64,000 bases of DNA from Limonium bicolor (taxonomy: Eukaryota > Streptophyta > Magnoliopsida > Caryophyllales > Plumbaginaceae): contig CM041779.1 of NCBI GenBank assembly GCA_023374045.1, positions 266,114,131 through 266,178,130 on the forward strand. The letters are read 5' to 3'. Shown here piece by piece: positions 1-11,656 of this stretch. How positions within the stretch are numbered: position 1 is the first letter of the stretch; the number at the start of each line of letters is the position of its first letter. A program made the translations under genes and the position numbers. The notes below the pieces were generated by a model. The model was not told the DNA's origin and searched no databases. It saw nothing but the letters and a program-made list of their open reading frames with translations.

Positions 1-1399
1 AGGAAACTCCTTGGGCTCGGATTTGGTTGTTATCACTTGTGTGTTAAGTGTTTTGGATACATGTATGTGATTGTGTGCTACTGCATTAATTATTTATGCA
101 CGAGCGTCCTACGGGACTAACACTACGTCGACTATAGATCGACTTATATAAACATACATATACGTTATTGTGATGACAAGACGGTTACTTGATATAACAC
201 CATAGTATTAATATTAAGTATATGGTAACCTAAGTAAAACACTTAGGAACGAGTCACGACATTGTCGGTCTCTAGAGCATGGATCTCGAACATGAATATA
301 ACCTAGATTACTTCTAGGTTTGCGTGAGACCCACTGGGCAGCTAGTTAATAAATTATATTCTCCATAAGACTAAGGGCAGATCTTAAACATTATGAGAGA
401 GAGATGGTGTGAGTTGAGGTGAGGAATCCAGTGTTGTTTACGAACTACCTGGTTGCGCATTTGTGATCACTGAGGGGTTCCCGATTGGGTTCCGCTCCAG
501 GTTTATACCCAACGAGCCCTATTTGGATCGTGGGTCGGGAGGCTACGGCCTTTTATATGGACGTCTTATGAGACAAAAGAGAATAGTCAGGGGCCTCCGG
601 ATCTCTGGCGAAATGAGCACCTTTGTGTGTACGGGAGGACTACTGTCCATGGTGAGGTTATCGGGTTGTCTTAACATGACACCCAACTGGTATTAATTAA
701 ACATGGTTTGGATGGGGCCTTAAGGCCAAGGTAAATTAACTGTGGGAACTATTCGCTACGGCGATTGTACATTATACTGCAATTATTTTGATATGATCGA
801 TTATATAACTGTTGTTTGTGATATGATATGAATGTTGGATTGGATGGATGGTTATGTTTATATGCATATATTACAGTATTGATTATAACTGTAAAATGGT
901 AAAGCATGAAACCAATCTAAAAATAAGATGGTTAAAATGGCTAAGTGACCATTAGGGTCCAGGCCCGGCATACTCAGCGTTTATCGCTGATACTACACCA
1001 TTATGCAGGTTGTTGATTATTGTCGAAGCCGAAGTGCGGGAACAGGGTAATTGGAGTTTATTTTGGTTACCGCACAGGGAGTTTATTTGTATAGTGATGT
1101 CAAACTGGGAGTTGTATTATGGTACAGTTATGTATATTCGGGATTGGGTAGACGCTCACTTGTCGATGTTTATGAGTATGGACTTAGTATGATGTATAGG
1201 AATTATCTCGTTATCACAGCGGTTAGCAGTTTGTTTATGTTGGAAGTTGGATAAAGTTTGGCTTCGTTACTTGCATGGGCGAGTAATGGCCGGTGACACC
1301 TGAGTGAGTATTGTTGTTATTGTTTATTCTTCAGCTGTAAGACGTTTTATTTATTGCTACGAGAGAGATTATTACGCGTTTAAGGGGAGGGGTGTTACA
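1..1399 (+). mobile_element. 3' part of a Tekay/Del-like gypsy LTR inserted in element A's 5' LTR
   Basis: This stretch aligns along its length with 43770-45337, the last 1.6 kb of another LTR in the window. Both share the 'ccttgggctcgg' block near the start, the 'ggcccggcatactcagcg' block (near 963 and 44906) and the terminus GGGGTGTTACA. The terminus here is at 1399. Immediately after it element A's LTR resumes in mid-sequence, and A's intact 3' LTR is uninterrupted at the matching place (16827). The 5' end and left TSD lie outside the window; the right TSD would be GGATA (1400-1404). No coding sequence is supported; the short open frames here are chance. It may be a solo LTR or the 3' LTR of a full element. 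Confidence 0.8.
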
Positions 1400-2108
1400 G
1401 GATATACTCCGGGTGAAGGTTAAATTAAAGTTTGCTTAATTATGTAATCTATATTTTTACCGGCTTAATTAAATACAGTTTGTTACGATTAAAGCTTATC
1501 TCTCGCCTTTTTAATAAATTTCATGAATTTATTAAAATGCTTTACAAAGTCTATTTTGATCAGATCAGTGATAAATAGACAGGTTAATTAATCGATAAAT
1601 CTGTGGAAAACTTATTTTGATTAAATAAGTTAGTATTTTCAGATGTAAAATATAATTCCTCGCACTTAATCCGTTTACATGTGTTTTGCTCAAATCTAGA
1701 TTAGACCGAGCATGTTCTGGTAAACAAGTCCTTTGAGTCTATGATTTAGTCCTTAAGATAGTAACAGGAATTTTGCCAAACTATTATAATAAAACCGGTA
1801 GAGATAGCATAATTAATCATATTATATAAACCTAAACCCAGAGTCCCGTTTTTACCTTACACTCAGTTAATTTTATCTGCTATTTTACTTTATAAAAACA
1901 AGTCAATTAATTCCCCCTTTTTGTGACAAAGCTTAGGTATTATTTTATTTCACTATAAGTCCCACGGTTCGATACCCGACCGCTTCTATCTTACTATACT
2001 ACTGCGACCGGGATTTGTTTGCAGGCCGACAGATATTTTGAGTTATTAATTTCTTTCTCAATTGTTTTAAATACATCAGTTCCAACCACTCACAATATAT
2101 TGTCTGCA
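1400..2108 (+). mobile_element. Element A 5' LTR, 3' half only
   Basis: It matches 16827-17534, the second half of A's 3' LTR, with several percent substitutions and a few small indels by eye. It ends TGTCTGCA, and the primer binding site follows at 2112. The first ~770 bp of this LTR lie beyond the insertion at 1-1399, outside the window. The LTR-LTR divergence is clearly greater than that of element R, which agrees with R being nested inside A. Confidence 0.9.
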
Positions 2109-2111
2109 AAA

Positions 2112-2129
2112 TGGCGCCGTTGCCGGGGA
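2112..2129 (+). other. Primer binding site of element A
   Basis: The 18 bases TGGCGCCGTTGCCGGGGA lie three bases after the LTR end. This is the tRNA-Asp-type primer site typical of Athila/Tat gypsy elements. The same site, reverse complemented, is at 12246-12263 in element R, so A and R use the same primer class. Confidence 0.9.
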
Positions 2130-2814
2130 CTTGATTTATTCTAGTCCCTAAAGCCCCGGATAATTCACTTGCTATATTATAATATTTTGTTTATACTATT
2201 TTGTTTGTTGTTTATTTTATTTCTATTAAATTCTGTCATTTAATTATTCCAGCAATTTAAATATCGTATTAATTACAGTCATTTATTTTTCCAGTCATTT
2301 AAAATTCCTGTCATTTATTTTCCAGTTATTTAAATTACTGTCATTTAAATTTCAGTAATCTAATTTCTGTCATTTAAATATTCTGTCATTTAATTTTCTG
2401 TCATTTAAATTCCAGTCAATTTAATTCTGCCCTTTTTCTTTATTTTATTTTATTATTTACATTTACTTAAACTACATTTATTTTTATTTCTTTTATGTTT
2501 ATTTATTTTCGGTTTATTTACTCTTGTTAAAAAAGTAGTTCTTTATTTTATTTTATTGAATTGTTTCTTTTTAGCTGTTTAAACCCCCTCTATATTTCTT
2601 TCTATTTCTATTTATTTTGCCACATCACAGTTTCTTTTGCTGTTTTGAGTGGTGAATGCCTTTTACCAGGTCACACAGTCTTCCGGACAATATTAACAAT
2701 CATACGGTTAGCTACATCCCTGAGATCTAGAGAAATTTTCTGCGCGCCTTAAGGCAGAAACGTTCTCAACAAAACACAACCGCCACGGTAATAGAGACTA
2801 ACTAGGAAGCAACC
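2130..2814 (+). repeat. Untranslated leader of element A with a short-period repeat
   Basis: No gene is seen. From about 2230 to 2425 the leader is built of about eleven degenerate copies of a 15-20-bp unit of the form (c)tGTCATTTAAAt. It is very poor in G and C. It lies where Athila/Tat leaders and packaging signals are expected, but no function can be read from it. Confidence 0.6.
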
Positions 2815-4380
2815 ATGACTTCTTCACCAGCTACAGTTCGTAACATCAACATGCCGTCTATTCAAGGACAACAGCCCGCCATCATCCTTCCTCACCTTAC
2901 CCAATCCGAATACGATGAGTGGCAAAAGCTGAAGCCATATCATCAGATCCGATGCGTGAAGGAGTTAGGCATGTTCGATGGCTCTAGTCCTGACGAAGCT
3001 CTGTTGCATGTCACCAAGTTTCTGCAGCATGCCAACAGTCTGACCGCGACAAACGCAGTACTCCAATACGCGAGACTGTCCCTGTTCCCTCACAGCCTGA
3101 TGGGAAATGCGAGTAAATGGTACCACAGCCTTACACCAAGTACCATTGGTACTTGGGATGAAATGGCCACCAAGTTCTACAACAAGTTCCTGCCCCCAAG
3201 CCAAACGTTAGAAATGATCGCTGAGATCTACAATTTCAAGCAGCCAGGGTCAGAAAACATCTGCGAAACTTGGGACCGTTTCAAAGGACTGCTGCTGACG
3301 TGTCCTCACCATGGTCTCACGAAAGAACAATTATCTCAATTGTTCTACAAAGGCTTAATCAATCAATGCAAAACAATGGTACTCTCCTCTTTAGGGGCTG
3401 ATATTTTAAAAAAGCCAGGAGAATAGTTTCTGAATGGGATAGAGTCCCTCTGTGAAGAGATCAGAGATTGGGCTACGGGTGGATCAAGGGGCGGCACTCC
3501 AGGCTTATACCACGTAGGAGAAAGTGACAACAAGTTCGACCAGCTGATGAGAAGCCACGAGCAACTCATGGAGGGCAATGCGTAGCAGGCGACGAAGGTA
3601 AGCACCCTGCAAAACGTTGTCGAGCAGATGACCATGAACTCCTACCCCCAACAAACGAAGTCGACAACTTCTCGATCATTTACAACCCCTCCAGGCTATG
3701 CTCCTCTATCCCTATCATCTCCTGATGTTTCTTGTACGCAATGTGGTGGGCCACACGATTATGAACAATGCCCCCAATTACAAGAATTAAAAGCAGCAGA
3801 GGAAGCAAACTTTGTTGGCAACAATTTAGGGTACAGACAACCATGCCAGCGCAACATGCACCCCAATTTTCAAGGAGGCCAAAGGCAGTATCAGCAACCT
3901 CCTTATGGCAATGATGTTTCTTCAAGCAGACCGGCTCAACCTCCTTTAAATTCCGACTTTGGAATGTCCCAAATGCAGGAGATGTTTAAAGTAATGATGA
4001 GTAAGACCCGAGACACGCAAGATGAAGTCACAACCCTTCGTAAAGACCAAAAAGCCTTGCAATCCCAAATCCAACAACTTCTCATCCAACAAAAACCTCC
4101 TGGCCAACTCCCCTCACAAACAAATCCAAATCCACTAGAGTATGCAAATGCAATTTATGTAGTGGACCAGCCCATCCCACTAACTCAAAGGGAGCCACAA
4201 CCCGAGAGTGAAATGGTCCATGAATTGAAACAGCGGGCTGAGGAAGAATACCTCGACATGAACCAACTGAAGCTCTATGCCAAATTAGTTGAGATAAATG
4301 AAATGATGGAAGGTCCACTAAACCTTGAATCGCAGCAACCGGAGAGCAAAATGGTTCATATAGTGGGACGACTTTACTGA
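2815..4380 (+). pseudogene. gag: Element A gag, broken by two in-frame amber stops
   Basis: One reading frame runs from the ATG at 2815 to 4380, with TAG at 3424-3426 and 3583-3585. The first third is the retrotransposon gag (capsid) region: a block with WYHSL (near residues 102-106), TWDEMATKFYNKF and ETWDRFK...CPHHGL, as in Athila-type gag. A CCHC zinc knuckle lies near 3736-3772 (C-x2-C-x3-H-x4-C, with CGGPH). Gln/Pro-rich sequence and a short heptad-like region follow. In life the product would package the element RNA. The frame is lost at about 4364-4380, where the reading continues one frame over. The gene can no longer give a full protein without readthrough. Confidence 0.85.
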
Positions 4381-5194
4381 GGATTTGAGTTACTCTCTAT
4401 CACCACCCCCGTTCGAACCTGAGCAAACGACATCAAACCTTCTACTTGAGCTTGAAGACAAGCCATCATAGGACAGCTTCTACCTCAACTTCATGGAGTC
4501 TCCTCCCTCTGAAGTCAACTACCGTTATTTTTCCTCCTTCTCTATGTTATACCTAGAAAATGAGGATATTTACATCCTCAAAAATGAAGAGGAGGAAATG
4601 CTCGCTCTCGCCAGGACATCCAAACAAAAAGCTACAATCAACTTCGAGGAGCCACCTCCCTCTGAAGTTGAATTCAATCAGGGCTCTTCCTATAAGCCTC
4701 TCTAAGAAGATGAGGATATATACATCCTCAAATTTGAGAAGGATGAGCCATCCAACTTTGATCTTCATCTGGAGGATCACGGCCATCCCCTCTTGTGCAC
4801 CAAAGAAGTAGGGTGGAAACTCGAAGTCAACTCGCTAAGTGAGAAAGCCACCTTCCCATTTGATCCAGGATCAGAATTTGAAGATACAATTCGCCCCGAA
4901 GTTCTCCTTGCACCGTTCAACGCAGTTAAGGATGTCTTCATCCTTAAAATTGAAGAGGCGTATCCACAACTAGATGATCCTCACACAAAGAGAAGGAAAT
5001 TTACATCCTCGATTCTGAGCGAGGAACACCACTACCACCTTGCCTCCATCCGGCTCAACAATAGGAGGAGAATGTTTACATTCTCAAGTTTAAGGAAGAA
5101 AAACAACCATCACCCAGTTTTCAGTTCAAGATTAATTGCAGCAAACACCTCCTTCAAAACCAGGTTTTGTGGAGTTTGTATTTTCCTAATTTAA
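4364..5194 (+). pseudogene. Post-gag acidic repeat region of element A, degenerate
   Basis: In the frame shifted from gag, an almost continuous reading runs 4364-5194 with stops near 4468 (TAG) and at 4703 (TAA). It has repeated units such as EDIYILK..EEE, EDIYILKFEKDE and KDVFILKIEEA near 4561, 4710 and 4927, with decayed copies near 4995 and 5067. At DNA level each unit is close to a palindrome, GAGGAT...ATCCTC. No protease, reverse transcriptase or integrase motif is visible, so pol appears to be deleted from A. I do not recognise the product. Confidence 0.5.
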
Positions 5195-5477
5195 TTGCTG
5201 CAGTAATACTTTGTTTTGATCCAGGTGGTTAGATGGCCATTTCATATTCTCGTTAACACCGTTGTCCACTTTCATTTTTGATCCGGGATAATGAAGAACA
5301 TGCGTCTAGCTAAGGACGTTAAATATGAGCAGCTGACTAGGAGGCAACCCAGTGTATATCAGGTATTTTAAATATTATTTTTAATATATATGTTTTAATT
5401 TTATTGTATTTTTAATTTTTGACAATTTATTCTATCTTATTTTCATAAATTAGAGTTAAAAAAAATATCATTGGCCT
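5195..5477 (+). other. Remnant of the pol 3' end / post-pol spacer of element A
   Basis: Around 5300-5350 the sequence 'gctaaggacgttaa...ctaggaggcaaccca' resembles the end of Athila-type pol. The matching place in element B is 19175-19225 ('ccaaagaccttaa...cgggaggcaacctagt'). This suggests that A descends from an element that once had pol and kept only its tail. The rest is A/T-rich and I see nothing else in it. Confidence 0.5.
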
Positions 5478-5511
5478 GTCCGAACTTGCATATTCGGACG
5501 CAAGTTCGGAC
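5478..5511 (+). promoter_or_regulatory. Dyad module upstream of A's accessory gene
   Basis: It has a perfect 12-bp inverted repeat, GTCCGAACTTGC (5478-5489) and GCAAGTTCGGAC (5500-5511). The arms enclose a 10-bp centre, ATATTCGGAC, which holds a third half-site. It is an island of GC in A/T-rich surroundings. A TATA-like TGTATAATC follows at 5545-5553 and then the accessory-gene leader. The same 12-10-12 design occurs twice in A's LTR (16307-16340 and 16378-16411). A regulatory role is inference. Confidence 0.6.
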
Positions 5512-6196
5512 GGGACGCGTTTCTGAATTTAAACGGTCCGAATCTGTATAATCTGTACAAAACTCCCAAATACACCCAAATCGACGAACAGCTCCCAAAA
5601 TCGCCCCATCATTCTTTTGCTTCTAGATTCTTCATTACTCAACCAAATCAAGCAAACTTGGTACCGAAATCTTCGTTTTTCAATTCTCTACGTTTCTATA
5701 GCAAGAAATTCACAAACCATCAACCACACAAGAAGAAATCAGCATCTGAAGTTCCGAGCCCTAGCTTGACGATTTCGCAAGATTCAAGCTCTTTCTTACG
5801 TTTTTGTTATCGATTTCTTCTTCTACACTAATCCTATACTCCCACAAGGTAAATTCTACACTTTTTACACTCAATTTTGGTGTTTTTGATTGAATTCCAA
5901 ATTGAGGTTTACTAGTTACGAAAATGATGTTGTTATATTTCCGTTTTTCGGTTCTATAATACCTTGTTGTTGTAACTTATCGGGTTTATGACTATACAAT
6001 GTTGTGAGTGGATTTGTTTGATGACGGTATTGTGTTACCTTGTTTATTGACTGAATTCAGTTGGGGAGAACTGTATATTTTTAGGGGAGATTCTGTCGAA
6101 ATTTTGGTAGAATTTTTGGGTATTTATATATTTGTGTTTGCATTTTATACTATTGTCCTACCTGCTTTCTTTGTTACTAAGTATGTGTTAAGCAGG
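5512..6196 (+). promoter_or_regulatory. Promoter/leader and 5'-UTR intron of A's accessory gene
   Basis: After the TATA-like site at 5545 comes a C-rich untranslated exon (about 5570-5848). A GT-AG intron at 5849-6195 (AAG|GTAAAT ... AAGCAG|G) ends one base before the ATG at 6197. A 40-base block of this leader around 5665-5704 recurs, reverse complemented, in element R's leader around 11463-11502. The matching leader in B also has a 5'-UTR intron. Splice sites are predicted by eye. Confidence 0.6.
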
Positions 6197-6449
6197 ATGT
6201 CTCGAAAATTAACTGGTCATTCTAAGAAGGGTACTAGCACTACTGCTAGTTCCAGTCAGGCGCCCCAGCCGGGTTTTATCTCTCAGCAAGCAGCAGACTG
6301 GTTCAATCTTGAGTGTGATATTGAAGCTGAACGGTCTGTAGTACCGGAGTTACAACGCCAGCTTGGTTTACCCGAGCTTTTGGATGCGCATGGGTGGGTC
6401 AAGCTCTTAGACATGGGTGGTCCGTACTACCCACGTGAGGTACGGGTTT
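6197..6449 (+). pseudogene. Element A accessory gene (FYANA family), 5' part
   Basis: This is the first part of an ORF of about 384 codons that is split by the insertion of element R. It begins at the ATG just after the intron acceptor. It has a Ser/Thr-rich, basic start (about 30 residues) followed by the conserved region. The frame joins exactly to 13835 if R (6450-13829) and one TSD copy are removed, and the V-F-Y-A-N-A motif spans the junction. Homologues in R (9477-10758) and B (20732-21801) share this motif and the order of conserved blocks. The family matches what is annotated as a 'putative plant transposon protein' domain in Athila-like elements; its function is unknown. Confidence 0.8.
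6445..6449. repeat. Left target-site duplication of element R
   Basis: GGTTT directly precedes the first base of R's left LTR and recurs at 13830-13834 directly after its right LTR. A 5-bp TSD is normal for Ty3/gypsy integration. It fixes both ends of R and shows that R inserted into A's accessory ORF. Confidence 0.95.
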
Positions 6450-8015
6450 TGCAGACGTTATAATCTGAGTGGTTGAAATGGTGTAATTAAAAGAAAAGAA
6501 AGAAATTAAAACCCAAAATTAACGTCGGGCTGCAAACAAATCCCGGTCACAGTAGTATAGTGAAAATGTAAGCGACCGGATATCGAACCACGGGACTAAT
6601 GTACATATTGTAGTACCTAAGCGTGTCACAGGAGGGGGGATTAATTGACTTGTTTATATAAATAAAAGGAAAGATAAAATGACTAAATTAACAGATAAAC
6701 TAAACGGGACTCTGGTTCACATTAATATAATATCTGTTCTTTCATGCTAGGTCTACTGGTTTAATTATAACTGTTTGGCAAGATTCCTGATATTTTCTTA
6801 AGGTCCGATGAAAACTCATAAGAACTCGTTCACCTGTAATGCAAGGTCCGATGAAAACTCAAGCAAAAGCCTGCGAACGGCAGAGGAGTGTTGAGGGATT
6901 ACATTTGCAACTGAGTACTAACTTAAACGATGAAAATAAGTTTCCCCCAGTTTTACGGCTTAATCAACCCATCTGTTTCCAACCGATGAAATCAAAAACA
7001 GACTTAGTAAAGCATTTTAATAAATTCATGAGGTTTATTAAAAAGATGGCGAGAAAACCTTTAACCGTAACAAACTTTATTAAAATTAAAACCAGTAAAA
7101 CATATTGCATAATTAATACAGAAACATAATAATTATTCCCAGAGTATACGTAAACTAGCCTAACATATTAAATAGATAGACAAAGACAAGAGTAATAGAA
7201 ATCATCCGTAATCACTCCGGCTCACTCTGCTATTTTGTGTACGTAGGCTAGAGGTGGATTTAGTGGAATGTAAAATAAATAAAATGGAGAAGGCGGAAGG
7301 AGAGAAATGAGATGGTGTGTGAATTGGAACTCCAGAGGAACCACGGAAGGAGCCTCCGGAAGGACACTGAATAAGGAGGAATGAAGCTCGTATTTATAGA
7401 GGAAGAAGAACAGAGCAGCAGCTCATTAGCTCACTGATTGAGCTCGATGATTGCAGCTCCCCATTGATTGCAGCTATTGATTGCGCAGGGGACAAGGTTG
7501 AAACGCGGGCGTGATTTCTGGTAGGCGCCGTCTGAATCAAGTTGCAGAGCGAGTCGGCGGAGAAGATAACCCGTTTAGATCTGTATTTTTAGTCACGTCC
7601 GCCTCCTCAAATGAGGCGGTTGCATGGGCGGTAAGAATTGTGTCCGCCTAACCCATGCATCCTCTCTTGTCCGCCTCCACGTCCTCCTGTTAATGGGGCG
7701 GTTGCAATAAGTTTGTCCGCCCCCTAATGAGGCGGTTGCCTCTATTTTCTTCCTTTCTAGTGTCGTCCGCCCCATAATGAGGCGGTTGCATGCAAATCAT
7801 GCGCATGCATGTCCTTCTCCACGTGACCTTCTTTAATCCTTATAAACATATATATGTTTTAGGTATTTTTCCTACAATTTAACACATAAAATACATCAGT
7901 TAATATAACAACATATTTATAGGAAAAACCCTAGATAAGTGAGAAACATTACTAAAAATGCTACAAATAATAGGGTGATAAAACCCTAATAAGTCTATAT
8001 GTTTTGCACTTATCA
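6450..8015 (-). repeat. Element R 3' LTR
   Basis: This is a 1566-bp LTR reading on the minus strand from TGATAAGTGC (8015) to CGTCTGCA (6450). On the minus strand a TATA box, TCTATAAATA, is at 7400-7391. A cluster of GC-rich dyads (GTCCGCC...GAGGCGGTTGC) occupies 7597-7789, which is 226-418 bp into the LTR and upstream of the TATA. A 96-codon open frame at 6839-7129 occurs in both LTRs only because they are copies; I do not call it a gene. Confidence 0.95.
7597..7789 (-). promoter_or_regulatory. GC-rich dyad array in R's 3' LTR
   Basis: There are four to five units in which GTCCGCC(CC) on the plus strand is followed 10-25 bp later by GGCGGTTGC. Clear units lie at 7597-7621, 7670-7706, 7715-7740 and 7765-7789. 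Spacers and units vary. The same half-sites form a cluster upstream of R's accessory gene at 11657-11782, and a near-identical array is in the other LTR. The position, about 190 bp upstream of the TATA box, fits an enhancer or binding array; no experiment is implied. Confidence 0.6.
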
Positions 8016-8029
8016 AACTTCCTCACACT
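8016..8029 (-). other. Polypurine tract of element R
   Basis: On the minus strand AGTGTGAGGAAGTT directly precedes the 3' LTR start TGATAAGTG. The same tract precedes A's 3' LTR (16043-16058). It would prime plus-strand DNA synthesis. Confidence 0.8.
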
Positions 8030-9476
8030 TGACTTTTGCTTGTCCTCAAGCAAATAAGGAATATAATTACCTCTAAGCCAAAATAATAAAACAAGATTAA
8101 ATAAGTGTAGAAGGGAATTTAGACAAAGTGACAATTTAAAAAGAATAATTCTGCTCTTGGAAGTAGGTTTTTATAAACAGTGAAGAAGAACAGTTTAATA
8201 AAAGCATAGATAAACTAGACTGCAGAAAACAAGTTAGATTAACCTGGGATTTTCAACCAATTTCAATTCTCTAACCTGGGATGACAAGGGGTGTGAAGTA
8301 ATGCCTTATTCCGCAATACCTTTCAACACCACGTACTCATGTTCATAAACATAAATTGCAATTTATTTATTTACACTTTTTTTTGAATGTGCAAATTGTA
8401 TATACAAAGCACATATTATTTTTATATATATTTTTTTTGAATTGCATTATTTTTCTGTACCCCAGACTTTTCTCTCTATCCTTGTAGCGGTGTTGGGTCT
8501 TCTATCCCAGATCACGAGACCTTAGGTAGATAGGTGTTAAAGCACCCCAAAGAACTTAATAACCGGATAGACGAAGCCTGTTTTTGGTTAGAAAAATTTA
8601 TAAACAGTGGAGTACCTTGTCTTTATCCTTTTCTTTCCTTGACTTTCCACATATTTCCATAATCCCAAGCTAAACTAAATTGATTTTTACAACTAGCAGA
8701 TCTATCATATTTTTCGAGTGAAAATAGAGTATTTTGAAGGAAAATAATTTTATACAAACTCCTAAAAATAAAACCATCTTTCAGTTGTCACTTGACATAA
8801 TTTCAGACACTTCTACAATTATTTTATCTCATTTTTATCAAATTTTTTTAAAATTTAGGCAGTTTAGAGTAGCAAAAAGTGAGTGTGGCATTATCGAACT
8901 ACTGTCATAATTTCAGGGAAAGGTCTCTCCTTCCTCACACTTAAGAGGAGCAATGTCCTCATTTTTCAGAATTAATTCAAGAAAAGGACCTTTCAAATTA
9001 TGACAGACTCATAAAGGATTAAATAAATACGGGTTGAACATTAATAAAATAAAGGAAGAACTGAAACTCCCCTTGTATCGTAGATTGAGGAAGGTATCCT
9101 TCCTCACACTTAGAGCTTTGGCAGGGGTGAGATGTTCCTCACACTTAAGTTTGCGCAAGTGTTCAACCGAAGGTATCGAATTCCAAAGCAACTGAGGTTG
9201 CTTTCCAAAGGTGAGTTCAGCTATATATTCGACATAGAATTTGTTCTGAAAAGAAAATCATATATAGCCAGCAGAACTCCAAATGAACCAAAAGAAAATC
9301 ATTAAATGAAAAACATAAATAAAAATTCATAAAATAAAAACATAAAGTACCACACTGTTACCTTCCTGAATATATCAAATGTTAGCACAAGGTTTAAACA
9401 GTAATAGTCTACAAAAAGTCAGAGAAATATAAAATGAAATTAAAATAACAAGAAAATAAAATAAAATAAAATAAAA
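8030..9476 (-). other. 3' non-coding region of element R
   Basis: No gene is seen. It is homologous, in reverse, to A's 14737-16042. Shared signatures are the 'cttgaggacaagcaa' motif next to the PPT and several 'aagtgtgaggaag' repeats (for example plus-strand 8930-8945, 9095-9110 and 9130-9150). The retained 'gtgtgaggaa' PPT-like blocks could be secondary polypurine tracts, but that is a guess. The rest is A/T-rich. Confidence 0.6.
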
Positions 9477-10758
9477 TCACTGTGGTGGTGGTGGAGGCTG
9501 TGCAGGTCCCTGGCCTGTCTGAGCGAGGAGACGCTCTAGGAGCTGAGCGGTCTGTGCATGTAACCTGTCACCCTGGTCTAAGCGCTGGTGCACCCGTGAC
9601 TGCTCAGCCAGCATCCTCTGCTCGAAGCTCTCAAAGCGCTGATGCAACTGCTGCTGCATCTGATGAAATGCCTGAAGCTGACTCTGTGGATCGGTCGAGT
9701 AAGGTACAGGAGCTGGAGTCTGCATCACATCAGTAGTAGGCACGTAGGGCTCCTCTCCCTGTGCAGTGTCAGCGGACGGTGGGTCGGGATCAGCCGAGTG
9801 TGTAGCTCCCGTAGAGGGTCCTGCTGCTGTGGATGAAGCAGTGGAAGACTGAGCAGCGGTACCTCTGACCCAAGTACCGTCATCTGAGCGCATAAAGCCC
9901 CAGCTCCGCACAGTCTGCAGTGTGATTGGGCGCTTTCCTGTCCTGATCTCTACAGCTCGTGTGACATCTGTGGGAAGGACAGTGAAGAGGTGGTACCAGA
10001 TGAAGAAGGGAAAGATGGGAGTGATCTTCTTCTTCTTTGTCCTCAGATAGGACACCACCTTGTGGAGCTGGCCAAACATAATGTGGCTGAAGGAGAGGCG
10101 CTGAGCAGGCGGAAAAGGAGCGAGGAAATAGTCAAGTAGAGCGCAATCCTCATCAGACGCATCGTGTGCTGCAGAGGGGAATCTGATGGGCTATGATGTC
10201 CAAGAGAAGCCTCTGCTGCAGTGTAGGGAAGCTCGCGAAAGGGAGGACTTCCTTGTCCTCCTCCCCTCTATGTCGGATCCTCCGACCTACGTCCTGAAGC
10301 CATCGGGTCTTCGACATATGCATATAATCCTCTGTGAACCCCCGGTGATCTCCAGGACCAATCTGGATGTGTAGGATGGACGAGAATGTGATGGGTGTGA
10401 TCTCCACAGGGTGATGGCGCACGTAAGAGGTGATGCTCAGATTGCCCGCCCGGGCATTCGCATAAAACTCTCTCACGAGCTCCTCACAGAAGACTCCCGC
10501 ACCCATCTTCAGGACCATAGAAAGTCCATGTCTGGCAAACAGGGTATCCACCCCTGCAGCCTCTAGTACCTCAGGAGCAAATCTCTTCTCCATAATGAAG
10601 TCCTTACCTAGATCGAACCAGGCTCGGGCTTCTGCCGAAATAAACCCGTCATCCCGAAGATCCGGATGACGATAAGGAGCAGAAGAAGATGATGCCCCGG
10701 GGCAGTTGCCCCTAGCAGATCCAGAACCAGATAGACCACCACGCATACGAGGAGGCAT
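9477..10758 (-). pseudogene. Element R accessory gene (FYANA family), one frameshift
   Basis: The ATG at 10758-10756 follows a predicted intron acceptor. The N-terminus is Gly/Ser-rich and basic. The conserved core includes REFYANARAGNLS and a block ending near 10165, where the frame changes by one base. The second part (to the stop at 9477) carries the block around FGQL..VVSYL, then DDGTWVRG, a Ser/Thr/Pro linker and a Gln-rich C-terminal helix with heptad character (LQAFHQMQQQLHQRFESFE). The unbroken product would be about 425 residues. It is clearly homologous to the genes in A and B. The coiled coil suggests an oligomer. Since R has no other gene, this ORF is the only protein the element could contribute. 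The frameshift may be recent or a sequencing error. Confidence 0.75.
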
Positions 10759-10759
10759 A

Positions 10760-11640
10760 CTAATATATAGAATTTAAAAGTAAACAAATATTAACAGTAT
10801 AACAATAAAATATTAAATATTAAACAGAGTAATAATATCATGAAAATTAATAGAAAATAACAGCATAAAAATAAACAAAAATGGCATAAAAATTAAATAG
10901 AAAATGTCAACAAAAACGTTAATAAACAACATAGAAATTAATATCAAAATAGAACATTAATAAAAACAACTCCGTAAATTAATAAAAATAGAAAACAAGT
11001 TGAACAAAGAATGAAACACAAACAGAATAATTATACAACATAAATTCTGTCGAAAATTCGACAGAGTCTCCCCTAAAATTCTTCGTTTCTCCACAAAAAA
11101 TTCAGTCAGATTTCAAGGTATTTAGTACCGTCACCAATCAAATCTTATAAATAACAACCTATAATCATAGTATTCATTCGTTTAATAATCAAGGCAAAAT
11201 AAAACTGAAAATGCTAGTTTCAACAAGGAATTTTCGTAACTAACATTCACCAATTTTAGAATTCATCAAAAACACCCAATCTAAGTGTAATAAGTGAAGA
11301 TTTAACCTTGTTTATGTATATTATGATTAATAGAGGACAAATTCGAGGGAAATCTAGCAAATTAAGTTCGAAATTTTCGAATTTGTGAATTAGGGATTCG
11401 AAACTTCAGCTCCTAATTTCTCCTAATGTAGTTCATCATTTACAGATTTGAAGCTATAGAAACGTAGAGAATTGAAAAACGAAGATTTCGGTACTAACCT
11501 TGCGTGATTTGGTGGAGAATTGAGGAAGATTGAGCAAGTTGAGGGGGAGGGCGATTCGCGACTGTGTTCTTCTCTCGGGCTGGCTCGAGTTCAAACTGGA
11601 ATTGGGAAGAACAGAGTGAAACGCTGAGCTTCGTCGTTTT
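10760..11640 (-). promoter_or_regulatory. Leader and 5'-UTR intron of R's accessory gene
   Basis: On the minus strand the leader exon (about 11640-11307) ends CAAG|GTTAAA. The predicted intron is 11306-10760, A-rich and 547 bp, ending TTAG one base before the ATG. The leader shares with A's leader an almost identical block around 11463-11502. This shows that A and R inherited the gene together with its untranslated exon and intron position. Confidence 0.6.
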
Positions 11641-11656
11641 TTTTTCCTATATCAGT

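Noticed and set aside
6839..7129. A 96-codon plus-strand frame that also occurs at 12654-12944
   Set aside because: Both copies lie in element R's two LTRs, antisense to the element. They are identical because the LTRs are, not because the frame is conserved.
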